Below are positions 1 to 7,412 of a stretch of 43,107 nt of DNA, one piece after another. The stretch covers positions 1 to 43,107 of the forward strand of contig NZ_JABJUQ010000003.1 of assembly GCF_013155385.1 (NCBI RefSeq). Direction: 5' to 3'. Both the position numbers and the translations under genes were made by a program. The DNA is from Bacillus sp. WMMC1349. GTDB lineage: Bacteria > Bacillota > Bacilli > Bacillales > Bacillaceae. Under the pieces are notes generated by a model. That model made no database searches. It worked only from the letters and a program-made list of their open reading frames with translations, and was not told the DNA's origin. The first letter of the stretch is position 1; the number at the start of each line of letters is the position of its first letter.

Positions 1-512
1 GGCTTGTCGTTATCATTGCGGCCATTGCCGTGGCTTTAATGCTAATATACACCCAATCTTTAAAAAAGGATTTAGCAGCTGCAACAGAGCAAAAAAAGAA
101 ACTATGCTGACCAGATCGACCGACTGAAAAAATTAGATCAATCAAAGGCAGCAGAGCTGAACCATGAGTTTATCAATAGATTTTTCACTTACAAAAAACA
201 CGAAACAGCGATATGAAGACATCAAGCCACTAATGACAGAAAAAGGTTATCAGTCCACTTATCCGAGTGGCAGTAGTATTCCAAAAAAAGGTTCTGATGT
301 ATCCTCTTCCATTTCTGGTTTACGTAGTTATGAATATCAATCGGATAAGCAGGAAGCTTCTTTTATGAACGAGTTTACTGTCCGTACCAGTTACAATGTA
401 CAGCCAGCGAGCAGAAGATCGTCATAAAAACAAATTTGATTACTTAGAAAATGGAGATTGGAAAGTAGATAATGTTGAATTTATGGCCAATGTAGGAGGA
501 CAGCAACCGTAA
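1..512 (+). pseudogene. 3' part of small membrane-anchored conjugation protein, window-edge copy with indels
   Basis: This is the window-truncated, error-containing copy of the gene that is intact at 24125-24667. Compared with that copy it lacks the first ten or so codons. It has an extra A near 100, an extra A near 196, a lost G near 396 and a lost T near 446, so no single frame runs through. The stop TAA at 510-512 is retained. I read the damage as sequencing error at the contig end, not as a decayed gene. Confidence 0.85.
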
Positions 513-890
513 GACTAAACACGTTCAGGAATTACAGCAAAACGATGTTGTATATGAGCATTCTAACGCAATTAAATTGATTTTAATGAACAATCACCCA
601 TTAATTGCGTCAGAATCATCCTGAAAATTTTAGGGTACTGATATATTTATACTTCGTTCGTGAATAAGTGAGGATCTGAAAGTTGGCCATCTTTTTTCAT
701 TCGTGTTTTAGCTCCTTTTGGATCTTCCAGGACAGCTGCATTGTTCGGAATTCAAGCTTAAAAAAATTCCATAGCAACACTACAAAGAGTTTTTGCGGAC
801 ACTATAAAACAATATATGATAGACCAACTAATAACAAATCGCAATAAGCCGATGAATGCGAAAATAAGAGCTATATGGAGGAAAGAAAAG

Positions 891-919
891 ATCGCCCCTT
901 AGAAACAAAAGGGCGATTT
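891..919 (+). terminator. Intrinsic terminator after the conjugation operon, first copy
   Basis: ATCGCCC pairs with GGGCGAT across a short loop and is followed by six T. It lies downstream of the last conjugation gene. Confidence 0.7.
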
Positions 920-1072
920 TTTGATTATTTCCCAGATGCAAAATTGCTTCTCACGGCTGAAAATGATCGATTTTGAGGATTGGCTAAAAAATCAACTTCT
1001 CATAGTGGTTATTATTATGTAAACTAGAGATTTAAATGTTTAGATTTTGTATACATATTTTCTATGCCAAAT

Positions 1073-1105
1073 AAAAAATGCACTCTTATTTCGGGTGCAT
1101 TTTTT
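1073..1105. terminator. Two-way terminator between conjugation operon and phr, first copy
   Basis: ATGCAC and GTGCAT arms flanked by an A-run on the left and a T-run on the right, so it can stop transcripts from both sides. It is the first terminator downstream of phr on the minus strand. Confidence 0.7.
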
Positions 1106-1163
1106 GCGATCATATAGTAATAGTTGTCTTGAGACAAAAATGGTTTGACTACACTTTCTTCAA

Positions 1164-1280
1164 TCAAGTTGCGTATCTTTCTGAAACTTGGTAAGGCGTG
1201 CTATCTTGGGTATAGGTTGAACTTACCACCCCTGTTACACCTAACAATAAAACAATACATATTAAAGCTTTAGTTTTCAT
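1164..1280 (-). CDS. phr: Phr signalling peptide precursor (first copy)
   Basis: This 38-codon gene overlaps the rap stop by 4 bp (ATGA), the usual rap-phr coupling. The product begins MKTKALICIVLLLGV, a short positively charged N-terminus plus hydrophobic export signal, and ends in QVSERYAT. Phr precursors are exported and trimmed to five or six C-terminal residues, which re-enter through Opp and inhibit the partner Rap. ERYAT fits the pattern of known Phr pentapeptides, with a basic residue at position 2 and a small last residue (compare ERGMT of PhrC). The mature length (ERYAT or SERYAT) is inferred. Confidence 0.85.
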   Translation of the reverse strand: MKTKALICIVLLLGVTGVVSSTYTQDSTPYQVSERYAT

Positions 1281-2423
1281 CCTGCCAACACACTCCTTTT
1301 GATTAAGCATCTTGCTTCAAATGCAGTACGGTAACATTCAATAGCATCATGCAGTTTCTCTGTTTTCTCTAACACTTTTGCTGCATCTAGTCCGTAATCT
1401 TCCATTTCAGCGTACATACCTTTCTCCTTGAAGAACTTAAATGATTCCCTCATCAAATCCATGTCATAGTCTAAGTGAAGCCCTTTAAGTAACTGCAACT
1501 TTGCAAGGTCATCTAAAGTCTGGTGTTTTTCAGCCAATTCTTTACCCTCAAAATATAAGTCATTGTGCTGTCATTATGTTACCTTTCCTTGCTTCAACAT
1601 ATGCAAGATTAAAAGCAGCCTTAGACGAATAGATGCTGCTATCTTCCCTGTAAATTTCAAGGGATTTCTGTAGATGATTGGACGATCTCTCAAGTTCTTC
1701 AAGTTCATTATAGCATAAGCCAATGTTTAAATGAGAAGCCCCGATCAAAAACCCCTCTTCCATTTTCTCAGATTCAGCTAAAGCTTTTTGTAAATTATTC
1801 AAAGCCATTTCATGATGCAGTTGATCTGAATAATTACCTGCAATAATGAAATTGGTGCGAATGCATTTATCACCATAAGTGTCATATTGTTTGAAGATGT
1901 TGTATGCCTGATTAGCATAATCCATCGAAAACAAAGTTTGTTTCATATTGTAATAAAGTTCTGAAATTTTAAAATAAAACTCAGCTTTCTCTAACTCATC
2001 GCAGTTGAAGACTTCAAGTTTAATTTCTGCATTTCTATAATACCTTAAAGCATGTAACAATTCTTTTTGTCTAAAATGATACATCCCCGAAAAGAATTGA
2101 TAATAGTACTCAAGCATACCTTCTAGTTTATTTCTTTCTCTAATTCTTTTAAACTCTTTAAATCGTTCTTCAAGATCACTACCTGAATCAGCATACAAAT
2201 AGTCGAGTTGTAACTTGTGCCTAAACTCAAGTAATGAATAATAAACAAGAACGTCCTGGTTTTCTTCCATATTCTCGAGAAGTTCCCTGACTTCTTCTTT
2301 TGTTTCCTCAGCTTTATGTATCCAGTTATTCTTAAGTGAGTTGTACCAAAAATTCATCTTCGTAGCAACAAGATCATAAGGAATTGTCTCTTCTTTACTC
2401 AAACTTAATGATCCCCTTCCCAT
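1277..2423 (-). pseudogene. rap: Rap-family regulator, copy broken by one indel
   Basis: Same gene as the intact 381-codon copy at 25430-26575. Here the frame breaks near 1563, where ATTGTG stands in place of ATTTG, one base longer, splitting the protein after residue 285. The other copy reads through, so I treat the break as a sequencing error near the contig end. Confidence 0.85.
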
Positions 2424-2481
2424 TTTTTAAATATTGTACCACAAATAGGTTAATGCAATATTGATTTTTTCCCTATCGTCC

Positions 2482-2640
2482 TTAGTCTGTTTTAATGATT
2501 CGAAATACAATAGCGAGAATTAAAATTCCAATTATCCCTATCACGTTGACAATTGTCTGGGCAGTTTCTTCTAAAAAAAAGTTAGATACAAAAGATCCTA
2601 TAACAATAACAAAGAGTAAAGTAACCATAAAATTTTTCAT
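2482..2640 (-). CDS. 52-residue two-helix membrane protein, candidate immunity peptide
   Basis: ATG is preceded by AAAGGTGAATATTTC, a good ribosome site. The product starts MKNFMVTLLFVIVIGSFV and has two hydrophobic segments, about residues 4-19 and 29-47, joined by a short acidic turn (LEETAQ) and ending in a charged tail (RIIKTD). It is divergent from the secreted bacteriocin-like gene at 2741, about 100 bp away. Small two-helix membrane proteins beside bacteriocin genes are often immunity factors; that role is inferred from position and shape only. The frame is identical in both passes (26634-26792). Confidence 0.6.
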   Translation of the reverse strand: MKNFMVTLLFVIVIGSFVSNFFLEETAQTIVNVIGIIGILILAIVFRIIKTD

Positions 2641-2740
2641 GAAATATTCACCTTTCTAGAAAATTAACTATCCACTTAAATACTTATATAGTATATAATT
2701 ACATGGAATGTTTGTAAATTACTTTAATAGGAGGGTTTTT

Positions 2741-3361
2741 ATGGTTTCTAATTTTAAAACTTTTAAGTACATAATTATTTTTATGTGTACATGCTTATTA
2801 TTTTCCACGGCGGTCTCTCTTCCAATGGCAAAAGCAGAAAGTCTTTCAAACGAAATTAATGCTGAGGCTGAACAACTCGAAAATGTTTTTGGTCCTTTTG
2901 CTAAATTAATTGATGAAATGCCTACGGATGTTGCGGAACGAGGGATTGAAGCAGGGGTTAAATGGCTAAATGAAAATAAAGGGTCTGACTTCAAGGATTT
3001 CAATTTTATTGCTACTGAAGAAGGCTTAAAAACTATTGAAATAAATAACAATCATACATTTAAAACACAGAGCTTTTTATCTTGGCCATGTCTTTCAAGT
3101 ATAGGAAAGGCTCTTATTTCTAATGCTATACCATGGGCTAAGCTTTTAAAAGTGAAAAAAGCCGCAAAATTAATGGGTGGAATAAATACAATGGTTAAGA
3201 CAGTTGTTAGAGCTTATAAACACCAAAGAAACTTAGGGCGTTCCCGAATGGGAGCACTTAAAAAGGCAATTCGAATCTCCACAAAAGCATTTCCTGGAGA
3301 AACACAAAAAGCATTATTGGAATTCTTTAATATAGGAGATGTCTTTTACCGTTGCTTTTAG
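2741..3361 (+). CDS. Secreted closticin 574-like bacteriocin precursor
   Basis: 206 residues from the ATG that follows AGGAGGGTTTTT; an upstream in-frame ATG at 2708 has no ribosome site and is rejected. Residues 1-32 form an export signal ending in AKA. Residues 33-110 are a hydrophilic propeptide. The C-terminal ~95 residues are Lys-rich with hydrophobic stretches and have only two cysteines, at 117 and second from the end (205). From memory, the 82-residue bacteriocin closticin 574 of Clostridium tyrobutyricum, cut from the C-terminus of a longer secreted precursor, contains AKLIKIKKYIAELGGLQ and ends NCF. This protein has AKLLKVKKAAKLMGGIN (133-149) and ends RCF. A TATAAT lies at 2694-2699. 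I infer a membrane-active toxin released by proteolysis; killing activity is unproven. Confidence 0.6.
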   Translation: MVSNFKTFKYIIIFMCTCLLFSTAVSLPMAKAESLSNEINAEAEQLENVFGPFAKLIDEMPTDVAERGIEAGVKWLNENKGSDFKDFNFIATEEGLKTIEINNNHTFKTQSFLSWPCLSSIGKALISNAIPWAKLLKVKKAAKLMGGINTMVKTVVRAYKHQRNLGRSRMGALKKAIRISTKAFPGETQKALLEFFNIGDVFYRCF

Positions 3362-3533
3362 AAATTTCATATAAATGAAGGCTGCTGTCGAGAAAATCAC
3401 AGTAGCCTCCTTTTTCATTTAACGGGCTTAAGCCCGTTTTTCTTTGCTTAAGCAAAGAATGTATTAAGAATTGTTCATCTTGGTTTTCATATTTTTTAAG
3501 CGTATCCTTCCAATACCTCTTAGTTCCCTGCAT
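3327..3533 (-). CDS. Possible 68-residue hypothetical protein
   Basis: An ATG at 3533 follows GGAGG by four bases and opens a frame beginning MQGTKRYWKDTLKKYENQDE. The frame crosses the two CTTAAG palindromes and the terminator of the bacteriocin gene and runs antisense into the end of that gene. The first half looks protein-like (charged, helical) while the second half is made of hairpin sequence. It could be the remnant of a gene cut by insertion of the bacteriocin locus, or chance. Confidence 0.3.
   Translation of the reverse strand: MQGTKRYWKDTLKKYENQDEQFLIHSLLKQRKTGLSPLNEKGGYCDFLDSSLHLYEISKSNGKRHLLY
3379..3415 (+). terminator. Terminator of the bacteriocin-like gene
   Basis: AGGCTGCTGT pairs with ACAGTAGCCT (one G-T pair) around a 10-base loop, followed by CCTTTTT. 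It starts 17 bases after the stop codon at 3361. Confidence 0.85.
3421..3459. repeat. Two adjacent perfect palindromes with GCTTAAGC core
   Basis: AACGGGCTTAAGCCCGTT (3421-3438) and TTCTTTGCTTAAGCAAAGAA (3440-3459) are each perfect palindromes and share the core GCTTAAGC. They sit just after the bacteriocin terminator. They may be extra terminator hairpins or a paired protein-binding site. Confidence 0.7.
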
Positions 3534-3569
3534 AATGCCTCCTTTTTTTTGACGACTTCTAACATACAT

Positions 3570-3682
3570 TTATAAACTTCCGGATTTACTTGCAGCGGAT
3601 GCAGAAGCTACAGCTGCTATGTTCCTGTCCATTTTTTAACGAGTGAACAAAGATGAAAAAACCAAATACAAAACAACGCCAG
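3570..3682. other. Intergenic, no feature seen
   Basis: AT-rich spacer. A 24-codon frame beginning at 3654 (ATGAAAAAACC) runs straight through the following terminator and has no ribosome site, so I do not call it a gene. Confidence 0.4.
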
Positions 3683-3717
3683 GCGGAAAGGAGACATACG
3701 TCTCCTTTCGGCTTTTT
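3683..3717 (+). terminator. Strong intrinsic terminator upstream of the leading-region block
   Basis: GCGGAAAGGAGAC pairs with GTCTCCTTTCGGC (one mismatch) and is followed by TTTTTCCCTTTTT. It insulates the block beginning at 4017 from upstream transcription. Confidence 0.8.
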
Positions 3718-3751
3718 CCCTTTTTGACCTCCGAAGCGTAAATGTCCCCAA

Positions 3752-3812
3752 GGCTTGTAGGGCCGGGGTCGGGCGAGCCTCGTTACTCTTCCCGACTCCG
3801 GCCCAACAAGCC
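3752..3812. other. Large GC-rich stem-loop I before leading genes
   Basis: The arms at 3752-3773 and 3791-3812 (GGCTTGTAGGGCCGGGGTCG... against ...CCCAACAAGCC) match at 20 of 22 positions, with one further G-T pair, around a 17-base loop. No T-run follows, so it is not an ordinary terminator. Together with stem-loop II it is the most structured DNA in this half of the plasmid. Confidence 0.75.
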
Positions 3813-3813
3813 G

Positions 3814-3913
3814 AGCTGACTCATCAAGGGGCGAAAAACTTTTTATCGAAACCCCGCTGCAAGCTGCAGCGGTGATAAAAACTTTTCCGGCTGAAACCCT
3901 TGACGAGTCAGCT
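3814..3913. other. Branched stem-loop II before leading genes
   Basis: The outer arms AGCTGACTCATCAAGGG (3814-3830) and CCCTTGACGAGTCAGCT (3897-3913) match at 16 of 17. Inside are an 8-bp stem TTTTTATC/GATAAAAA and a tip hairpin CCGCTGCA-AGC-TGCAGCGG. The structure directly precedes a gene block containing ssb. Likely roles are a promoter or primer site active on single-stranded DNA, a single-strand origin, or oriT; the sequence alone does not decide. Confidence 0.7.
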
Positions 3914-4016
3914 ATGGGGCATTTTCGCTCTACGTGTCAAAAAGGGAAAAAATAATCCCCCTTTGGGGAACTAATTCCCTTCGGAGTTCAAAAATGAAAA
4001 AAGGAGAGGAAACCAA

Positions 4017-4694
4017 ATGAGCATTGAAATCTTTAAAGACCTAAAAGAATTGGAGAAAGCCTATACAGGATTTAATAAGACAAAAATCTATTTCAACGGG
4101 ACCGTTTATGTTGAGTCAGAACAGCTTGCAGTCACTCTCTACGAAAATACGCTTATCGTCCGTACCCTTGATAATGCTTTAAAGCGCGGAAAAACAGTCA
4201 TCAAACATACGGTATATTTTCAGAAAGGCTCTTTTGATGGCCAAGAAATCATGAATGAGTATATGTTCTTTCTGAAAATCAATTTTGCTGAATTGATTGA
4301 AAGAGCTATCGTAAACGATCTTCCGGACATTGATGACGGGAGCGTGAAAAACTTTCATGATAAGGAAAAGGCGGTGCGCGTCTTCAGCCCATTTGCAAAA
4401 CCGAAAAGGGTTAATCCTCATTCAAAATGGACGATTGACAAGATCGCTAAAGCGATCTTGTCGGGGCAGGTAATACAAGGCGTTCAAGACATGGCGCTTA
4501 CTGATGATTACGCTTATGACGCGGCGGTGAATTTCAGAAAAGGCGAGCTGTTGGACCTTTTGGACTTTGCCAAAGAGCTGACAGAGTCGCCTAGCGGATG
4601 GTGGCTACGGGTCGATGAGACAGAGGACAACAAAATCAAATTACGCGTTGCTTGCCATCACTTTGATTATCGAACTTTGTATGTCGCTGTTTAG
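4017..4694 (+). CDS. Hypothetical protein, first gene of the leading-region-like block
   Basis: 225 residues; ATG preceded by AAAGGAGAGGAAACCAA. I do not recognise the family. The product looks soluble and cytoplasmic: mixed alpha/beta, with no export signal or membrane segment. A middle stretch (about 125-150) is rich in Lys and Pro. It lies behind the large stem-loops and ahead of ssb, a position where conjugative plasmids often carry anti-restriction or other early-entry genes, but no Ard-family motif is visible. A small hairpin (4695-4711) follows it. GC content is higher than that of the conjugation operon. Confidence 0.8.
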   Translation: MSIEIFKDLKELEKAYTGFNKTKIYFNGTVYVESEQLAVTLYENTLIVRTLDNALKRGKTVIKHTVYFQKGSFDGQEIMNEYMFFLKINFAELIERAIVNDLPDIDDGSVKNFHDKEKAVRVFSPFAKPKRVNPHSKWTIDKIAKAILSGQVIQGVQDMALTDDYAYDAAVNFRKGELLDLLDFAKELTESPSGWWLRVDETEDNKIKLRVACHHFDYRTLYVAV

Positions 4695-4711
4695 GGGCGG
4701 AGACACCGCCC
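4695..4711. other. GC-rich intergenic hairpin
   Basis: GGGCGG pairs with CCGCCC around AGACA immediately after the stop codon; only a run of A and a few T follow, so termination would be weak. Confidence 0.5.
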
Positions 4712-4747
4712 TTCCCCTAAAAAAATTTACTTAATGGAGGGTACAAC

Positions 4748-5023
4748 ATGATTGATACGACAACATGGCTAGGCAGGTTTATAGATGAGAAGGGTTTGAA
4801 GGATCAAGTTTATCGGGTGGATGTTGGCGGGCTAACGCACTTTATCGAAGCTGAGATTTTATATGAAGTCATTCTGTCAGCATCTAAAAGAGAGCAGGAG
4901 GTGGTCAAATACTCCCTCATGTGTATTGATTTCAGCAATGGCGACGTAAATCGTTATTTTTTTCAGCACCTAGCAAAAAAGTATATCGAAACAAATTTTC
5001 GAGGAGGTTTTTATGATGAATAA
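4748..5023 (+). CDS. Small hypothetical protein
   Basis: 91 residues with a strong ribosome site (TGGAGGGTACAAC). Begins MIDTTTWLGRFIDEKG. No family recognised and no membrane segment or cysteine cluster. Its last 11 bases overlap the next gene and its end carries that gene's ribosome site (GAGGAGG), so the two are translationally coupled. Confidence 0.75.
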   Translation: MIDTTTWLGRFIDEKGLKDQVYRVDVGGLTHFIEAEILYEVILSASKREQEVVKYSLMCIDFSNGDVNRYFFQHLAKKYIETNFRGGFYDE

Positions 5024-5285
5024 TTCAATTTTGTTGTGGACGCACGGGCCTTATGATGATTTCGCGGAGGATGGAGAGCAGGGTATTTGCTTTAAGGTTA
5101 GAAAAAGTTGGCTATTTCATCTATTACCGCAGTATGGATATGCTGATTTATTAGACTTCTTGAAAAATTACAGTTGGGATGAGGCTGAGGAAATCATGTT
5201 ACTGGCCGAAGGAGAAAATGAGATTTTGTATAAGAAGTGTTGGTTTTCGGGTGATGTCATTTCAAATCTGCTCATTGAAGCCTAA
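5013..5285 (+). CDS. Small acidic hypothetical protein
   Basis: 90 residues beginning MMNNSILLWTHGPYDDFAED; two adjacent ATG codons follow GAGGAGGTTTTT, and either could start. The protein is acidic with several Trp and Tyr. Acidic, DNA-mimic-like small proteins occur in plasmid leading regions as anti-restriction factors, but nothing here proves that role. Confidence 0.75.
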   Translation: MMNNSILLWTHGPYDDFAEDGEQGICFKVRKSWLFHLLPQYGYADLLDFLKNYSWDEAEEIMLLAEGENEILYKKCWFSGDVISNLLIEA

Positions 5286-5302
5286 TTTTTTTAAAAAAGT
5301 AT

Positions 5303-5318
5303 TGAATAGTACTATTCA
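5303..5318. promoter_or_regulatory. 16-bp palindromic operator candidate before ssb
   Basis: TGAATAGTACTATTCA is a perfect palindrome lying 18 bases ahead of the ssb start, just before its ribosome site (AAAAGGAGAG). The identical 16 bases occur at 13507-13522 ahead of the conjugation operon and nowhere else in the unit. An operator for a shared repressor is the simplest reading. Confidence 0.7.
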
Positions 5319-5336
5319 AAAAAGGAGAGATCATAA

Positions 5337-5744
5337 ATGAATAATGTTTCACTTATTGGCAGACTTACAAGAGATCCGGAACTTAAATATACACCGAGCG
5401 GGAATCCCGTCGTTAACTTTACAGTGGCTGTAAATCGGACTTTTACCAACCAGCAAGGCGAGCGACAAGCCGACTTTATCAACTGTCAGGCATGGAAAAA
5501 GCTTGCCGAGAACATCGCAAATTTTCAGCGAAAAGGGTCTTTGATCGGAGTATCCGGACGCTTGCAAACAAGCTCATATGAGAAGGACGGCACTAGAGTT
5601 TATAAAATAGAGGTTGTCGTTGAAACAGCTGAGTTTTTAGAACCAAAGAAAAAACAATCAGGCAGCTCACAGTCAGCTGACAGAGACTTCCGGGAACCAA
5701 TGGGGTTTGTTCCAGGCGCTGATGATGACGAAATTCCGTATTAA
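5337..5744 (+). CDS. ssb: Single-stranded DNA-binding protein
   Basis: 135 residues, shorter than chromosomal SsbA (about 170) because the glycine/glutamine-rich linker is reduced. Residues 1-105 form the OB fold with the typical start [20 protein letters not shown] and the core [13 protein letters not shown]. The C-terminal tip is acidic, DDDEIPY; chromosomal SSBs end DDDIPF, and this tip binds partner enzymes, so the Tyr ending is a small departure. Plasmid SSBs coat the strand entering a recipient or aid plasmid replication. The palindrome at 5303-5318 suggests control shared with the conjugation operon. Confidence 0.96.
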   Translation: MNNVSLIGRLTRDPELKYTPSGNPVVNFTVAVNRTFTNQQGERQADFINCQAWKKLAENIANFQRKGSLIGVSGRLQTSSYEKDGTRVYKIEVVVETAEFLEPKKKQSGSSQSADRDFREPMGFVPGADDDEIPY

Positions 5745-5752
5745 GCTAAGGC

Positions 5753-5770
5753 ACGCCCCTTTTGGGGCGT
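5753..5770. other. Perfect hairpin after ssb
   Basis: ACGCCCC-TTTT-GGGGCGT forms a 7-bp stem. It has no T-run beyond it and sits between ssb and the next gene's ribosome site, like the other intergenic hairpins of this block. Confidence 0.6.
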
Positions 5771-5797
5771 ACCAATTCTATATAAGGAGAGAACAAA

Positions 5798-6133
5798 ATG
5801 TGTGAATATATCGAATTGCAACGGAATGAAAGAGAGTATATGCTTTTAAAAGAACTGAAAAAGTATTGTCGTGATACATTAGGCATTTCATATGAATGGT
5901 TTTTACAGGGCTATACGTTTGACGACGTGGCGTTTATAGAGAATTATTTTTCAGACCTAAACCATTCACAGCCCTGCCCGGATTGCAAGCATGGAAGGCT
6001 TTACCGTCAGGCGATCAAAGAAGTCAAAATTTATATTTGTGATACCTGTCCAGCTGTAGAGTTAGGATTTCGGCGGGATTACGACAAGGAAAAGGCAATA
6101 AAAAAAGCTTTTGATTTTTTCATGAACTTGTAG
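5798..6133 (+). CDS. Hypothetical zinc-ribbon protein
   Basis: 111 residues; ATG after AAGGAGAGAACAAA. CPDC (about 62-65) and CDTC (about 83-86), 17 residues apart, form a typical four-cysteine zinc ribbon. The N-terminal half is helical and charged. It probably binds nucleic acid or another protein; the specific role is unknown. It belongs to the ssb block. Confidence 0.78.
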   Translation: MCEYIELQRNEREYMLLKELKKYCRDTLGISYEWFLQGYTFDDVAFIENYFSDLNHSQPCPDCKHGRLYRQAIKEVKIYICDTCPAVELGFRRDYDKEKAIKKAFDFFMNL

Positions 6134-6136
6134 CAA

Positions 6137-6179
6137 TCGGGGGCTTTTACCCCTCACCTATAAATTTTTTGAGCCCCGA
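6137..6179. other. GC-rich inverted repeat after zinc-ribbon gene
   Basis: TCGGGGGCT and AGCCCCGA pair with one bulge, and the inner GGGG...CCCC offers an alternative hairpin. This is the third GC-rich hairpin following a gene in this block. Confidence 0.5.
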
Positions 6180-6253
6180 GAGAAAATCAATGAATGAAAC
6201 CTTTGTTCTTTTTTTAACGTAAAAATAGAACCTGAAGGACAGGAGGATTAATT

Positions 6254-6541
6254 GTGGCTATTAAACTTATGAAGTTGATTTCGGTCGTATATTGGCTTGT
6301 TACGTCAATTGATTTTTATAGACAATCGACCGCAGATTCCTTCTCAAATCATAATCTTACGTTTGCACATGCTATTTGTTGCGTAATGGGGATACTATCC
6401 CTCTTTATAAGTACAGACGGCTATCAGGGGCTAAAACAAATCACTCACTGGATCATTTTTAATTTAATTGGAGTTATTGCAGTGTTTATTGTCTCTCATT
6501 ATGACATTATCCAAATCATTAATAATTTTTTTGTATTTTGA
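6254..6541 (+). CDS. Small membrane protein; 3' end uncertain
   Basis: GTG start after AGGAGGATTAATT. Three or so hydrophobic segments (about residues 5-18, 36-52 and 65-92) mark an integral membrane protein of unknown function. In this copy seven T at 6526-6532 end the protein at 95 residues; the other copy has six T and runs to 115 residues (30406-30753), stopping right before the next gene's AGGAGG. The longer form gives a tighter operon and I slightly prefer it. Confidence 0.65.
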   Translation: MAIKLMKLISVVYWLVTSIDFYRQSTADSFSNHNLTFAHAICCVMGILSLFISTDGYQGLKQITHWIIFNLIGVIAVFIVSHYDIIQIINNFFVF

Positions 6542-6616
6542 AATGCTGGCTCCGTTTATTCTTGGCTATGACGTTCCCCTTCCGGTGCCGGGCGACAGCT
6601 GAAGGAGGAAAACAAG

Positions 6617-6784
6617 GTGCGAAAAATTCATTATCACGATTGGGGCCAATGTTATTATTATTTAGTTAACCTTCTAAAAAAGCGTGGCGAAGCCATCCCC
6701 GACGACTTAAAGGAATGGCCAACGAGAGAGATAGTTAAGGAGATCGAGAAACGCAGTCTAGTAATGGAGGGGAAAGGCTTATGA
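6617..6784 (+). CDS. 55-residue hypothetical protein coupled to nuclease
   Basis: GTG start following AAGGAGGAAAACAAG; begins MRKIHYHDWGQCYYYLVNLL and is charged and helical. Its TGA overlaps the ATG of the nuclease gene (ATGA), so translation of the two is coupled. Family not recognised. Confidence 0.7.
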   Translation: MRKIHYHDWGQCYYYLVNLLKKRGEAIPDDLKEWPTREIVKEIEKRSLVMEGKGL

Positions 6785-7311
6785 AGAAAATAGCAGGATA
6801 CAGTTTGTCACTTGTGTTGCTTCTGGGCGTCTTGGTGAGCTGCAATAAAGCAGCAGACACACCGCCGACAGACGTGACAACGGTAGCCGAACAGCAGCAG
6901 GAACAGCGTTTAATTTCCGCTGAGGTCGTAAATGTTGTAGATGGAGACACCATAGACATAAGGATGAAGAGTGGAAAGAAAGAGCGCGTCCGTTTTATTT
7001 TGGTTGATACCCCTGAGACTGTTCATCCTAAAAAGGGAGAAGAGCCATTCGGATGTGAGGTGTCAAACTTCACTAAAAAGACACTCAGCGGCCAGAAAGT
7101 TGATCTAAGGCTTGGAGTTCAGGAAAGGGATAGATACGGACGGCTCTTGGCTTATGTCTATCTGAAGGACGGGACAATGATAAATGAATTGTTGCTACAG
7201 AAGGGGCTTGCGCGTGTCGCCGTATTCCCTCCAAATACTGAATTTATCGATCAGTTCCGAGACATCGAGAACAAAGCTAAAAAAGAACATAAAGGAATAT
7301 GGAGTCAGTAA
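6781..7311 (+). CDS. Staphylococcal-type thermonuclease lipoprotein
   Basis: 176 residues. Residues 1-21 are a lipoprotein signal ending LVSC, so the enzyme should be tethered outside the membrane by Cys21. The SNase fold follows with its metal and catalytic residues in place: DGDT (54-57), RFILVDTPE (71-79) and DRYGR (117-121). This family cuts DNA and RNA with calcium; B. subtilis YncB and YhcR are relatives. On a conjugative element an exported nuclease could degrade competing DNA or help process incoming DNA; that is inference. It is the last gene of the rightward block. Confidence 0.93.
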   Translation: MKKIAGYSLSLVLLLGVLVSCNKAADTPPTDVTTVAEQQQEQRLISAEVVNVVDGDTIDIRMKSGKKERVRFILVDTPETVHPKKGEEPFGCEVSNFTKKTLSGQKVDLRLGVQERDRYGRLLAYVYLKDGTMINELLLQKGLARVAVFPPNTEFIDQFRDIENKAKKEHKGIWSQ

Positions 7312-7412
7312 AAATAGACCACGTCTTGTGTGAGGCGGGGTTCTCGTCTGACTTATTACAAATAGAAACTTATAATCTGGACATGCTGTGATTTTGTTGA
7401 TACAATCGAGGT

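Larger units (their letters stand above)
513..1163. other. Intergenic region between conjugation operon end and phr
   Basis: I see no convincing gene in these 650 bases. The stretch holds a long inverted repeat (560-616), an intrinsic terminator (891-919) and a two-way terminator before phr (1073-1105). The cleaner copy is 24668-25316. Confidence 0.6.

Noticed and set aside
2708..2740. Upstream start of the bacteriocin-like gene (MFVNYFNRR...)
   Set aside because: No ribosome site; AGGAGGG sits just before the ATG at 2741, and only that start gives a clean export signal.
3654..3728. 24-codon frame before the leading block
   Set aside because: No ribosome site, and its codons are mostly terminator stem and T-run.
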